DNA of 64,000 bases from Pseudomonadota bacterium (GTDB taxonomy: Bacteria; Pseudomonadota; Alphaproteobacteria; Rhizobiales; Phreatobacteraceae): assembly GCA_020161695.1 (NCBI GenBank), contig JAIUOO010000001.1:372001-436000 (forward strand), given 5' to 3'. Positions within the stretch are counted from its first letter, which is position 1, and each line of letters opens with the position of its first letter. Both the position numbers and the translations under genes were made by a program. The notes under the pieces were generated by a model that was not told the DNA's origin, did no database searches, and saw nothing but the letters and a program-made list of their open reading frames with translations. Positions 1 to 8,035 of the stretch are shown here, piece by piece.

Positions 1-427
1 CCGCGTGCTTCTTGATGTCGCGCAGCATGGGCAGGAGGTCTGCGACGCGCTCGGACGTCTGGACGATGACGAAGCCGAGTTCCTTCATGCAGGGCGCGAA
101 GTCCTGCACCTCGAACAGCGCGATGGTCTTCACGGTCTTCTGCATCTGGTCGATGGCATCGTCCATCGAGCCGATCAGTTCCTCGATGTCGCCGCGGTCG
201 AAGGGCGTGATGAAGGTGCGCCCCACGGCCTGCATGACCTCGCCGGCGATCTCGTCGGCGCGGTTCTCCTGGCGCAGCACCTCGGCGCTGCCCGCAGCGA
301 CGCTCTGGCTGCCGTCGAGCAGGCCCCTCAGGGCCTCGGCACCCGCCACCAATGTCGCCGCATGGGCCTCGAACAGGTCGAAGAACTTGTCTTCCCGGGG
401 AAGGAGCTTGCGGAACCAGCCGAGCAT
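1..427 (-). CDS. DUF47 family PhoU-like protein, 3' end cut by the window edge
   Basis: Reading the reverse strand from an ATG at 427 gives an open frame that runs off the left edge; about 142 residues are visible. It begins MLGWFRKLLPREDKFFDLFE and is mainly helical, with a later stretch FEVQDFAPCMKELGFVIVQT. This fits the DUF47 (YkaA/PhoU-like) family, cytosolic helical-bundle proteins usually encoded just before a Pit-type low-affinity phosphate transporter and thought to regulate it. A transporter gene would lie outside the window, so that link is inferred. Translation enters from a short leader after YcgN, which is transcribed the same way from about 130 bases upstream. The family assignment is fairly secure because start, length so far and helical pattern all agree. 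Confidence 0.85.
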   Translation of the reverse strand, partial: MLGWFRKLLPREDKFFDLFEAHAATLVAGAEALRGLLDGSQSVAAGSAEVLRQENRADEIAGEVMQAVGRTFITPFDRGDIEELIGSMDDAIDQMQKTVKTIALFEVQDFAPCMKELGFVIVQTSERVADLLPMLRDIKKHA

Positions 428-557
428 GCGGGGTCTCTCCAGACCGTCACGAAGACGTCATGAAAGGCGATAGGCGTCCGAAATCGCGCTGTAAAGTGAT
501 GGCTGGCCGGCTTTGCACAGGGATCGGAAGGCGCCCTCGCCGGCCGATCCGGTAGCG

Positions 558-1073
558 CTACCGCCCCCGCCGCGCCTTCGGCGCCGTCTCCGGCACCTGT
601 CGCGGCCAGTCCGCGAGGTGCCCTTCCAGCTCCTGCAATTCCTTCAGGTCGTGCTCCCAGGCGGTGATGCGGCCGCGAACGGAGACGCCGGCCTGATGCA
701 CGGTGTCGGGATCGCCTGACACCAGCGGATGCCACCAGTAGAGGTCGTGCCCCTCGGCGACGAGCCGGTAGGCGCAGGTCGGCGGCAACCAGGGCAGCGT
801 GCGCGCCTCCTCCGGGGTCAGGCGCACGCAGTCGGCGACCTTCTCCTGCCGATTCGGATAGTCGCTGCACCGGCAGGTGTCGCCGTCGAGCAGGGTGCAG
901 GCGACGGAGGTGAAGTGGATCTCGCCGGTATCCTCGTCCTCGAGCTTGTTCAGGCAGCAGCGCGCGCAGCCGTCGCAGAGGCTCTCCCACTCCGCCTCGG
1001 TCATGGCCTCCAGCGTCTTCCGCCGCCAGAACGGCGCGGCTTCGGCCGCCTTCCCTTTCACGTCATCCGCCAT
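558..1073 (-). CDS. YcgN family cysteine-cluster protein (UPF0260)
   Basis: 171 residues, the usual family length. The N-terminal half carries a dense cysteine set (CDGCARCC near residues 34-41, then [11 protein letters not shown] and later cysteines before PTCAYR) typical of UPF0260/YcgN proteins, which probably bind a metal or Fe-S cluster. The biochemical role of the family is unknown. Start is the ATG at 1073, with a weak GGAGC about ten bases upstream. It faces away from the penicillin-binding protein gene, so the 156-base gap between them should hold two promoters. Family call is firm; function is open. Confidence 0.9.
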   Translation of the reverse strand: MADDVKGKAAEAAPFWRRKTLEAMTEAEWESLCDGCARCCLNKLEDEDTGEIHFTSVACTLLDGDTCRCSDYPNRQEKVADCVRLTPEEARTLPWLPPTCAYRLVAEGHDLYWWHPLVSGDPDTVHQAGVSVRGRITAWEHDLKELQELEGHLADWPRQVPETAPKARRGR

Positions 1074-1229
1074 CGGCGATGTCTGCTCCGTTGCGCCATC
1101 CGCATGGTCCGCGAGGCCGGTAACCCTGTTGTCAGAGAACCGTGGAACGCCGCGCGCGGCGTTGGCTCACCCGGCCGATCTCCGATATGGTAAGCGGATC
1201 GTCAAGAGCTTGCCCAGAAAGGGTTCCGC

Positions 1230-3404
1230 TTGAGCGATTTCCAGCCCAGCGGCGGCCGGGGCGGCGCGATCCGGCGCTTCCTTCTCGACCTCGACGCCCG
1301 CCTCAACGATGGTCTCTGGCGTCTCGCCGGAGCCTTCGGTCGTGGCTGGGAGCGGCTCGCGGACCTGTCCGACCGCGTCCAGGTCTATGGCTGGAAGCGG
1401 GTCGCCGCCGAATTCGGCTCGGAGGGCATGACGCTCGGCACAGGCGGCCTCGTCGTCCTGCTCATGCTCGCCATCCCCGCCTTCAAGGAGACGTCCGACG
1501 ACTGGCGGCGGCGCTCCGAGCTCGCCGTCACCTTCCAGGACCGCTACGGCAACGAGGTCGGCCGGCGCGGCATCCGGCACAACGATTCCGTGCCGCTGGA
1601 GGAATTTCCCGACCACATGATCAAGGCGGTGCTCGCCACCGAGGACCGGCGCTTCTACGACCATTACGGCATCGACGTGATCGGCACGTTCCGCGCCATC
1701 ATGACCAATGCCCGCGCCGGCGGCGTCGTGCAGGGCGGCTCCACCCTCACCCAGCAGCTCGCCAAGAACCTGTTCCTGACCAACGAGCGCTCCATCGAGC
1801 GCAAGATCAAGGAAGCCTTCCTCGCCCTGTGGCTGGAGGCGCGCGCCTCCAAGAACGAGATCCTCAAGACCTATCTCGACCGCGCCTATATGGGCGGCGG
1901 CGCCTTCGGGGCCGAGGCGGCGTCGGAATACTATTTCGGCAAGTCGGTGCGCGACGTGACGCTGGCGGAGGCCGCCATGCTCGCCGGCCTGTTCAAGGCG
2001 CCGACGCGCTTCGCCCCGCATGCCAACCTGCCGGCGGCCCGCGCCCGCGCCAATACCGTGCTCGACAACCTGGTCGAGGCCGGCTTCATGACCGAGGGCC
2101 AGGTGTTCGGCGCGCGGCGCAATCCGGCGACGCCGGTCGACCGCAAGGACGAGATCGTCCCCAACTACTATCTCGACTACGCCTTCGAGGACGTGAAGCG
2201 CCTCGTCGCGGCCAGCCCCAATCTCGTCGACCGGGTGCTGACGGTCCGCACCGGCCTCGACCTCACCATCCAGCGGCAGGCTGAACTCTCGGTCGAGGGC
2301 ATCATCCGGCAGTACGGCACCGATTACGGCGCCAGCCAGGCCGCCTCCGTGGTGATGGACGTCGACGGCACGGTGCGCGCCATCGTCGGCGGGCGCGACT
2401 ACGGCGCGAGCCAGTTCAACCGGGCGACCGAGGCGATGCGCCAGCCGGGCTCCTCGTTCAAGCCGATCGTCTATGGCGCGGCCATGCGCGAGGGCCTGAT
2501 CAACGGCCGCTCCATCGTGGTCGACCGCCCCATCTGCCTCGGCAACTGGTGCCCGCAGAACTATGGCCGCTCCTTTTCGGGCTCGACCACGGTCACCTCG
2601 GCGCTGGTCCGCTCGATCAACTCGATTCCCGTCATCCTGACCCAGCAGATGGGCCGGGGCGACAGCCGCGTCGGCCGCCAGAAGATCATCGCCACGGCCC
2701 GCGACATGGGCATCACCCGCCCGCTCACCGATTCCGCCCCGCTGCCGATCGGCGCGGCGGAGGTGACGCTGGTGGAGCTGACCACCGCCTATGCCAGTTT
2801 CGCCTCCGGCGGGCTCGGCGTTCAGCCGCATGCCGCGGTCGAGATGCGCAACTCTGCGGGCGAGCTCGTCTGGCGCGCCGACCGCGACCTGCCGCAGCGC
2901 CGCCGCGTGTTTTCGCAGCAGGTGGCGGCGGACATGAACGGCATCATGGTCGGCGTGGTCGAATCCGGCACCGGCCGCCGCGCCGCCGTGCAGGGCGTGC
3001 AGGTCGGCGGCAAGACCGGCACGACCAATTCCTACCGCGACGCGCTGTTCGTCGGCTATTCCAGCCATTTCGTCACCGGCGTCTGGTTCGGCAACGACGA
3101 CTATTCCGAAACCAACCGGATGACCGGCGGCTCGCTGCCCGCCATGACCTTCTCGCAGATCATGACCGCCGCCCATGCCGGCCTCGACCGGCGGCCGATC
3201 TTCGGCCTCACCATCGGCCCGCAGCCGGTGCCGAGCGTGCCGGCCGGCGCAACCGGCCCGATGGCCGGCGTGCCCGACCGGCCGCAGGTGCTGTCGCGCC
3301 GTTCCGTCGAGGTGCTCGGCCGTATCGAGGGACTGTTCCGCGACGCCGCGACGCCCCGGCCCGGACCCGTCTCCTCCGCAGCACCCCGTGCCCTGTTCCA
3401 GTAG
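1230..3404 (+). CDS. Class A penicillin-binding protein 1A-like (transglycosylase/transpeptidase)
   Basis: 724 residues. It builds and crosslinks peptidoglycan at the outer face of the inner membrane. An unusually long cytoplasmic N-terminus (about 70 residues) precedes one membrane segment (about 72-84). The glycosyltransferase domain shows EDRRFYDHYG at 138 with the catalytic Glu, then GGSTLTQQLAKN at 169. The transpeptidase domain shows SSFK with Ser407, an SIN motif in RSINSIP, and KTGTT at 595. Start is a TTG at 1230, preceded by AAGG; no ATG gives the complete membrane segment as well. Two small exported proteins follow at once, so an operon is likely. Which paralogue (mrcA, pbpC or other) cannot be told. 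Confidence 0.95.
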   Translation: MSDFQPSGGRGGAIRRFLLDLDARLNDGLWRLAGAFGRGWERLADLSDRVQVYGWKRVAAEFGSEGMTLGTGGLVVLLMLAIPAFKETSDDWRRRSELAVTFQDRYGNEVGRRGIRHNDSVPLEEFPDHMIKAVLATEDRRFYDHYGIDVIGTFRAIMTNARAGGVVQGGSTLTQQLAKNLFLTNERSIERKIKEAFLALWLEARASKNEILKTYLDRAYMGGGAFGAEAASEYYFGKSVRDVTLAEAAMLAGLFKAPTRFAPHANLPAARARANTVLDNLVEAGFMTEGQVFGARRNPATPVDRKDEIVPNYYLDYAFEDVKRLVAASPNLVDRVLTVRTGLDLTIQRQAELSVEGIIRQYGTDYGASQAASVVMDVDGTVRAIVGGRDYGASQFNRATEAMRQPGSSFKPIVYGAAMREGLINGRSIVVDRPICLGNWCPQNYGRSFSGSTTVTSALVRSINSIPVILTQQMGRGDSRVGRQKIIATARDMGITRPLTDSAPLPIGAAEVTLVELTTAYASFASGGLGVQPHAAVEMRNSAGELVWRADRDLPQRRRVFSQQVAADMNGIMVGVVESGTGRRAAVQGVQVGGKTGTTNSYRDALFVGYSSHFVTGVWFGNDDYSETNRMTGGSLPAMTFSQIMTAAHAGLDRRPIFGLTIGPQPVPSVPAGATGPMAGVPDRPQVLSRRSVEVLGRIEGLFRDAATPRPGPVSSAAPRALFQ

Positions 3405-3407
3405 GCC

Positions 3408-3980
3408 ATGAGAGCCCTTTCCGGCATCCTCCTCGCGCTCGGCATCGGCGCGGTCACCGGCCTCGGCCTCACCGCCGCATCGGTCGGGCGCGGCACCGGG
3501 GCGGGAACCCTGCGGATCGGACCGTGGCTGGCGAGCCCCAAGGCCGGCACCATCGACGCCGATCCCTATGCCCGCGCGGTCTCGGCCCGGCTCGGCACGC
3601 TGCCCATCGCACTCGCCGACGGCCTCGCCCTGCTCGCCGACAGCGACAGCCAGGGCGCGGCCATCGACGGCCGCTGCACCTATCTCGTCTCCGGCGCCAT
3701 GCCGCCGGCGCGTTACTGGACCCTCGCCGCCACGGGGCCGGACTTCCGGCCGCTGGTGCACGAGAGCGTCCGGCAGGTGTTCACCAGCTACGAGATCGTC
3801 CGGCATGGCGACCGGCCGCTCGACATCCTGCTGGCGCCCGAGGCGCGGGCCGGCAACTGGCTGCCGTCCGGCGGCGCTCCGACGCTGCGGCTGGTGCTGC
3901 GCCTCTACGACACGCCCATCGCCACGACGATCTCGTCCGGCACGGTGCTGCCGACCATCACGCGGGTGAGCTGCCCATGA
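3408..3980 (+). CDS. DUF1214 domain protein, exported or membrane-anchored
   Basis: 190 residues. An N-terminal hydrophobic segment (about 5-25) is followed by a DUF1214-like domain with the phrases YWTLAATG, SYEIVRHGDRPLDILLAPEA and LVLRLYDTPIATTIS. Such domains usually occur with DUF1254, and here the next gene is the partner. It starts three bases after the penicillin-binding protein stop and its TGA overlaps the next ATG (ATGA), so the three genes are almost certainly co-transcribed and coupled. Function is unknown. The placement behind a peptidoglycan synthase suggests an envelope role, which is inference only. Confidence 0.85.
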   Translation: MRALSGILLALGIGAVTGLGLTAASVGRGTGAGTLRIGPWLASPKAGTIDADPYARAVSARLGTLPIALADGLALLADSDSQGAAIDGRCTYLVSGAMPPARYWTLAATGPDFRPLVHESVRQVFTSYEIVRHGDRPLDILLAPEARAGNWLPSGGAPTLRLVLRLYDTPIATTISSGTVLPTITRVSCP

Positions 3981-4600
3981 TCCGATGGCGGAACCCCGGC
4001 GGAAGCACCTATGGCGAGACGCGGATCGGCCGCATCCTGTCGGCCGTGCCCTGGATCGTGGCCGGCCTGCTGCTCGGCCTTGCCGTTCACATCGTCTCGG
4101 TCTTCGCGCTGCCGCGCCTCGCCCCCGACGACGCCCGCGCCCGGCTCGCCGAGGTCACCGCCCTCAACCGCGCGACGACGCTTGCCGGCGGTACGGAAGC
4201 GGCGCTGCCGCTCGCCGACCCCGCCTTCGAGACCGCCGTGTGCCGCTACGACCTGACCGGCGGCGCGCTGCATGTCCGTGCGCCGGTGACGCCGCACTAC
4301 ACCGCGATCTCGCTCTACACCTCGACCGGCATCGCCTTCGGCGCCATCAACGACCGCGCCGCCACCCGCCGCACCATGGACCTGTTCGTCGTCACCGCAG
4401 CCCAGCGCCGCGAGCTCGCCACCGGCGAGGACGAGACCGCCGCCGACAACCTGATCATGGTCTCGCCGACCACCGAGGGCTTCGTGCTGATCCGGGCGCT
4501 CGCGGTCCAGCCGAGCCTTGCCCCGCTGGTGCGCGAGCAGCTCACCAGCCAGGCCCTGTGCGAAATCCTGACGCCGGAACACCCGCCGACGACGGAGTGA
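3977..4600 (+). CDS. DUF1254 family membrane protein
   Basis: 207 residues. Start is the ATG at 3977 that overlaps the previous stop. One membrane segment lies near residues 20-42 (ILSAVPWIVAGLLLGLAVHI). The remainder resembles short DUF1254 proteins: AVCRYDLTGGALHVRAPV, then ISLYTSTGIAFGAINDRAA. This is much shorter than the large secreted DUF1254 proteins and matches the short form paired with DUF1214. It is the last gene of the operon that begins with the penicillin-binding protein. Biochemical role unknown. Confidence 0.82.
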   Translation: MIRWRNPGGSTYGETRIGRILSAVPWIVAGLLLGLAVHIVSVFALPRLAPDDARARLAEVTALNRATTLAGGTEAALPLADPAFETAVCRYDLTGGALHVRAPVTPHYTAISLYTSTGIAFGAINDRAATRRTMDLFVVTAAQRRELATGEDETAADNLIMVSPTTEGFVLIRALAVQPSLAPLVREQLTSQALCEILTPEHPPTTE

Positions 4601-4617
4601 GGGGCCACCACCATTTC

Positions 4618-4648
4618 CGTCATGCCCGGCCTTGTCCCGGCCATGACG
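4618..4648. repeat. Palindromic intergenic repeat R1, short form (copy 1)
   Basis: A 31-base copy with outer arms CGTCATG and CATGACG around CCGGCCTTGTCCCGG. It lies between two convergent genes, 17 bases after the DUF1254 stop. It matches the arms of the longer R1 copies at 7554, 19728, 40671 and 43706. Confidence 0.8.
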
Positions 4649-4677
4649 CGTGGGGCACTGGTGCGCCTCGACCGGCT

Positions 4678-5511
4678 CTACTTGCTGATGATCTGCTCGT
4701 CGGCAGGCGGCGCACCGCGCGGATAGTAGCGCGGCGGGGCCTGTTCCACGCCGATGGAGCCGCGGCCCGAACCGCCCGCGCAGACCCGGTCGAAGTCGCG
4801 GATGTCGGCCTCCAGTCCGGCAAGCTCGCGCTCGGCCATCACGGCATCGGGCTCCGGCGTCGCGACCAGCTGGGTGTTGAGCGCGCAGCGATAGGCGTCG
4901 GCGTGCTGGCGCAGGCCATGGCGCACCCAGGAGACGATGGTGCGGTTCTCGGCGATGCGGTCGTTGGCGGAGCGGATCTCCACCGGCGTCAGCGTCGGGA
5001 TGTGGCGGATGGCGCCCTCGCGCACCCGGTCCGCCTCCATCACCTGCCGCGCCTTCTCGCAGAACGGCCGGATGCGCTGCCGGTCGGCGCGCATGTCATC
5101 GGTCATGCGGATGAAGCGCGTGCGGGACGAGCGGTAGTCCTCGCGCGCCAGCGTGCGGCAATAGCCGCGCGGGTCGGGGTCGGTGGCGACCGGGTCGCCG
5201 ATGCGCGTGCGCCGCAGCTCGGCCCAGAACTGGTTCCAGCGGTCGAAGGGATGGGTCGGCATCATCAGCGCGTAGCCCATCTGGCGCATCTCGCGCTCGG
5301 CATCGGTGAAGGGATAGCCGGAGACCGGCTCCTCGCGCAGCCTTGCCGCGTGGCGGCCGGCCCACGGCATGATCTCGTCATTGAGGACATTGGGGGCCGG
5401 ACGGCCGAGATCGCCCTGCGGGGCGCAGGCGGCGAGCATCAACATGAAGCCGGCGAACAGGCCGCGCCGCGTCAGGCCGGCGGCCGTGATGCGCGGGAGC
5501 GGAAAAGCCAT
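4678..5511 (-). CDS. Predicted lipoprotein of unknown function
   Basis: 277 residues from the ATG at 5511, preceded by GAGAGGG at good spacing; an in-frame upstream start at 5616 lacks such a site. The N-terminus is a lipoprotein signal: basic residues, a hydrophobic core (LFAGFMLML) and the lipobox LAAC at about residues 31-34, so it should be lipidated in the periplasm. The mature part is rich in Arg and acidic residues with no motif I recognise (phrases such as MRQMGYALMMPTHPFDRWNQ and FIRMTDDMRADRQRI). It ends near repeat copy R1-1. No family can be named. Confidence 0.8.
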   Translation of the reverse strand: MAFPLPRITAAGLTRRGLFAGFMLMLAACAPQGDLGRPAPNVLNDEIMPWAGRHAARLREEPVSGYPFTDAEREMRQMGYALMMPTHPFDRWNQFWAELRRTRIGDPVATDPDPRGYCRTLAREDYRSSRTRFIRMTDDMRADRQRIRPFCEKARQVMEADRVREGAIRHIPTLTPVEIRSANDRIAENRTIVSWVRHGLRQHADAYRCALNTQLVATPEPDAVMAERELAGLEADIRDFDRVCAGGSGRGSIGVEQAPPRYYPRGAPPADEQIISK

Positions 5512-5584
5512 GGACGGACCCTCTCGGCGGGGCTTCAGCCCGCATCGACGACTGGTGAGCCCGGGTCCTGGGCGTTGGGGAAGG

Positions 5585-5785
5585 TCAGGCGCTCCTGCGC
5601 CGGCGCTTCGGTCCATGGCCGCCCTTGCGGGGCGGATCGACGGTCAGGACCGGCGGCGGGGGGAGATCGTGACGCTCGATGCGGATCACCGGCAGGACGA
5701 GGATCTGCCCCATCATGTCCGGGACGCCCGAATCCTGCCGCAGAGCGCGGCGTCTTTCGAGCGGGAAACGAAGCACCAAACCCAT
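5585..5785 (-). CDS. Small basic protein of unknown function (66 residues)
   Basis: 66 residues starting MGLVLRFPLERRRALRQDSG, with a Pro-rich stretch (HDLPPPPVLTVD) and a very basic tail ending KRRRRSA. I accept it because GGAGGG sits five to six bases before the ATG and because a CtrA-like box (5872-5886) lies about 87 bases upstream, oriented so that it could serve this gene. It is soluble by appearance, with a hydrophobic patch QILVLPVIRIE. No family recognised. A longer overlapping frame on the same strand (to 5855) has poor composition and no ribosome site. Confidence 0.6.
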   Translation of the reverse strand: MGLVLRFPLERRRALRQDSGVPDMMGQILVLPVIRIERHDLPPPPVLTVDPPRKGGHGPKRRRRSA

Positions 5786-5871
5786 CGAACCCTCCTTTGC
5801 GCCTGCCCTCCGATGCGGCCATGCCCGGCGACAATTCGCCGACGCGCATGCTCATTTAGAAACGCCTTTGG

Positions 5872-5886
5872 TTAACGGAAAGTTAC
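5872..5886. promoter_or_regulatory. CtrA-like binding site (TTAA-N7-TTAC)
   Basis: TTAACGGAAAGTTAC matches the CtrA consensus TTAA-N7-TTAAC except at the last two bases of the second half (TTACG). It lies 87 bases upstream of the 66-residue gene on the reverse strand. Assignment is by motif only. Confidence 0.5.
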
Positions 5887-6359
5887 GCGCGCGTTCCGGG
5901 ATTGTTGAAGGAGGGTTTCGTGTGGCTGCGGCACCCGCGACAGCCGCTGCGAGTTGCCCACGCGTGCTCACCGGCAAACCCCACCCGGAGCACCGCGATG
6001 CGCGAGCGCCTCGGCGCTTTCATCGACCGCCTCGTTCCGCCTGCCCCAGCTGCACGAACACGCTGTTCGAGGCCTTCAGTGGCGGCGCGCGACGGGCGCT
6101 CTCCCAGTCCCGCCGGCCGGATCGCTCCGGTTCGTCGGACGGGCGCGGCGGCGGCAGGACCACGTTGTGGTCGATCGGCAGGTGCCTCTTCGGAATCCTC
6201 ACGGGGCCGTCGTGGCGGGCTTCGGAATGTCGGCCGGCATGGCGCCTCTCCCTGTTCGGCTTGCTCGTGATGAACAGGCGCGCCGGAATCGTTCCCGGGA
6301 ATGCCGGAAAGACGCCGCGGCAGCGGCCGCCACGTCCGTGCCCGAGCAGATGGCGTTGG

Positions 6360-6374
6360 TTAGCGGAACGTTAG
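6360..6374. promoter_or_regulatory. Degenerate CtrA-like site before the DUF2336 gene (TTAG-N7-TTAG)
   Basis: TTAGCGGAACGTTAG keeps the spacing of a CtrA site, with G for A in both halves. It is 54 bases upstream of the DUF2336 ATG and lies in sequence related to the segment around 5872. Confidence 0.35.
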
Positions 6375-6427
6375 CGAAATCCGTCCATGTTGAGGGAGTT
6401 TCGCCCGAGTACCCTGCAGCCCTCCGC

Positions 6428-7528
6428 ATGTCGCCGCCCCGTCCGCCCCAGCCTCCGCGCCTGCCGCAGGTCCAGCGACTGATCGGCCTCGCGCGCTCGA
6501 ACGGCGTCGATGTCCGGCCGACCCTGCTGCGCGTCGTCGTCGACCAGTTCGTTACTGAACCGCATCATGGCGCCGCCGAGGTCACCCGGTTCGGCGAACT
6601 GGTGCTGCACCTCCTCGACCGGGCCGAGGCCGGCGAACGCGCCATCGTCGCCGCCAAGCTCGCCCCTCATCCGCAGACGCCGGCCGCCGTCGCGCGCCGC
6701 CTCGCGACCGACATTCCCGCCGTCGCCTGTCCGGTTCTCGCCGGCAGCCCGGCATTGTCCGACGATGACCAGTTCCTCGCCGTGCGTTCCGGCGACGCCG
6801 ACAAGGCGGCTGCGGTGGCGAGCCGCGCCGATCTCGGCCTTGCGGCGCTGGTGGCGCTGGAGGATTTCGACGATCCGCGCGTCAGAGCGGCGCTCGCCGC
6901 GCGCGTGCCGGTCGAGCCGATCGCCATGCGCCGTACCATTGGCGACGGGCCGCGCGATCTCGGCAGCGCCTTTCTCGGCGGTACGGCGGCCCAGCGCGAG
7001 ACGCTGATCGCCGAACTGGCGCTGCGCCCGCCATTGGCCGTCGCACGGGCGCCCTCCGACCCGCATCGCGCCATCGAGCTTGCCGCCCTCTCCCGCCGCA
7101 CCGGCGCCATTGCCGGGGCGCTCGCCGCCGTGCTCGGCCTTGCGCCCGACACCGCCGGCCGCATCGCGGACGACGAGAGCGGCGAGACGCTGATCGTCGT
7201 CGCCCGCGCGCTCGATCTCGGCCGCGAGGCCGCGACCCGCATCCTGCTGTTCGCCCACGAGGCCGTCGGCACCTCGGTCGCGCGCGTCTATGATTTGACC
7301 GCGCTCTACGACGCGCTGCCGCGACAGGCGGCGCTGGCGATCCTGCAATCCTGGCAGGCCACGGCGGAGGCCCTGCCGACACCGGTCCGCGCGGCGCGCC
7401 ATGCGCCGGTCCTCGCGCAGGACGGTTCGGACCGCGTTGGCGCGCGGCAGGCCGCGAGCCCGGCCGGCCGTTCGATGCCGCGCCCTGTGGCGCAGCCCGG
7501 CGGCATCCGGCGGCCGATCGGCAGCTAA
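6428..7528 (+). CDS. DUF2336 domain protein
   Basis: 366 residues from the ATG at 6428. The N-terminal 120 residues carry the DUF2336 pattern: FGELVLHLLDRAEAGERAIV, then AAVARRLATDIPAVACPVLA and SPALSDDDQFLAV, i.e. helical HEAT-like units. The family is widespread in Alphaproteobacteria, cytosolic and functionally undefined. The C-terminal 50 residues are Ala/Pro/Arg-rich and probably disordered. The open frame extends far upstream without a start supported by a ribosome site, so the ATG before MSPPRPPQPP is preferred though its own site is weak. The upstream CtrA-like box suggests cell-cycle control (inference). Confidence 0.8.
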   Translation: MSPPRPPQPPRLPQVQRLIGLARSNGVDVRPTLLRVVVDQFVTEPHHGAAEVTRFGELVLHLLDRAEAGERAIVAAKLAPHPQTPAAVARRLATDIPAVACPVLAGSPALSDDDQFLAVRSGDADKAAAVASRADLGLAALVALEDFDDPRVRAALAARVPVEPIAMRRTIGDGPRDLGSAFLGGTAAQRETLIAELALRPPLAVARAPSDPHRAIELAALSRRTGAIAGALAAVLGLAPDTAGRIADDESGETLIVVARALDLGREAATRILLFAHEAVGTSVARVYDLTALYDALPRQAALAILQSWQATAEALPTPVRAARHAPVLAQDGSDRVGARQAASPAGRSMPRPVAQPGGIRRPIGS

Positions 7529-7553
7529 ACGGGCACGAGAGGGCTGGTTCCTT

Positions 7554-7644
7554 CGTCATGATCGGGCCTGGCCCGACCAGGCCACGACTTGAACGCCGCA
7601 TCAAACGGAATTCGTGGATACCCGGAACAAGGCCGGGCATGACG
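7554..7644. repeat. Palindromic intergenic repeat R1 (copy 2)
   Basis: About 91 bases, from CGTCATGATCGGGCCTGG to GGCCGGGCATGACG, with the shared inner block CACGACTTGAACGCC...GGAATTCGTGGAT. It sits between the convergent DUF2336 and DUF1491 genes and could fold into a long hairpin. Confidence 0.85.
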
Positions 7645-7675
7645 CGACGAGGTCGAGACCCCCTCAAGCAGGCCC

Positions 7676-8029
7676 TCAGGCCTCGGCGATCTCGACGAAG
7701 GGGCGGCCGTCGCGGTCGTCGATGTCGACAATCCAGAGATCGGGGTCGAATTTCTGCTCGCGGGCGAGCTTCTCGCCGACCTTCATTTCCTCGACGAAGA
7801 CATCCGGCCATGCCGGCACGAACAGCCGGTCCATCGGCCGTTCCTCGCCGAAGGCCGTCTGCGGCGCCTGCAGGTAGAGCGCGACCAGCCGGTCGCTCGC
7901 ACGGGAGACCGTCACCGCGATGGCGCCGGCCTCGGCCGCGCCGCGCTTGCGCAGGGTCGCGAAGCCGCCCTCGAGATTGACGCGCCGGATGAAGGCGGCG
8001 ACCCAGAACTCGGAGGTGAGCCGCGCCAC
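7676..8029 (-). CDS. DUF1491 family protein
   Basis: 117 residues, the normal family length, beginning MARLTSEFWVAAFIRRVNLE from a GTG six bases after the preceding gene's stop. The DUF1491 signature is seen in the N-terminal WVAAFIRR and in the C-terminal FDPDLWIVDIDDRDGRPFVE. Function unknown. It is the third gene of the operon with the DivJ-type kinase and the peptidoglycan-binding-domain protein, an order common in Hyphomicrobiales. No separate ribosome site of note, so translation is probably coupled to the upstream gene. Confidence 0.88.
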   Translation of the reverse strand: MARLTSEFWVAAFIRRVNLEGGFATLRKRGAAEAGAIAVTVSRASDRLVALYLQAPQTAFGEERPMDRLFVPAWPDVFVEEMKVGEKLAREQKFDPDLWIVDIDDRDGRPFVEIAEA

Positions 8030-8035
8030 GACGGT

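Larger units (their letters stand above)
5786..6427. other. Intergenic segment of about 640 bases with two related promoter-like stretches
   Basis: No convincing gene fills this gap. It holds two related stretches (5865-5920 and 6353-6400) that share TTGGTTA.CGGAA.GTTA and a downstream GTTGA...GTTTCG block, each with a CtrA-like half-site pair. A possible reverse-strand frame of 60 codons (6020-6202, GTG start overlapping the stop of a 13-codon frame that begins at 6241 behind GGAGAGG) is the best coding candidate but has no recognisable homology. A forward frame from a GTG at 5920 has a strong GGAGGG but an Arg/Pro/Ser composition typical of non-coding GC-rich DNA. Confidence 0.5.

Noticed and set aside
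1167..3806. Long reverse-strand open frame of 879 codons opposite the penicillin-binding protein
   Set aside because: It has the Gly/Arg/His/Asp composition of an antisense shadow in GC-rich DNA, and the forward frame has all catalytic motifs.
5920..6270. Forward frame with a GTG behind GGAGGG (117 codons)
   Set aside because: Composition dominated by Arg, Ser, Pro and Ala with no structure; kept only as part of the intergenic description.
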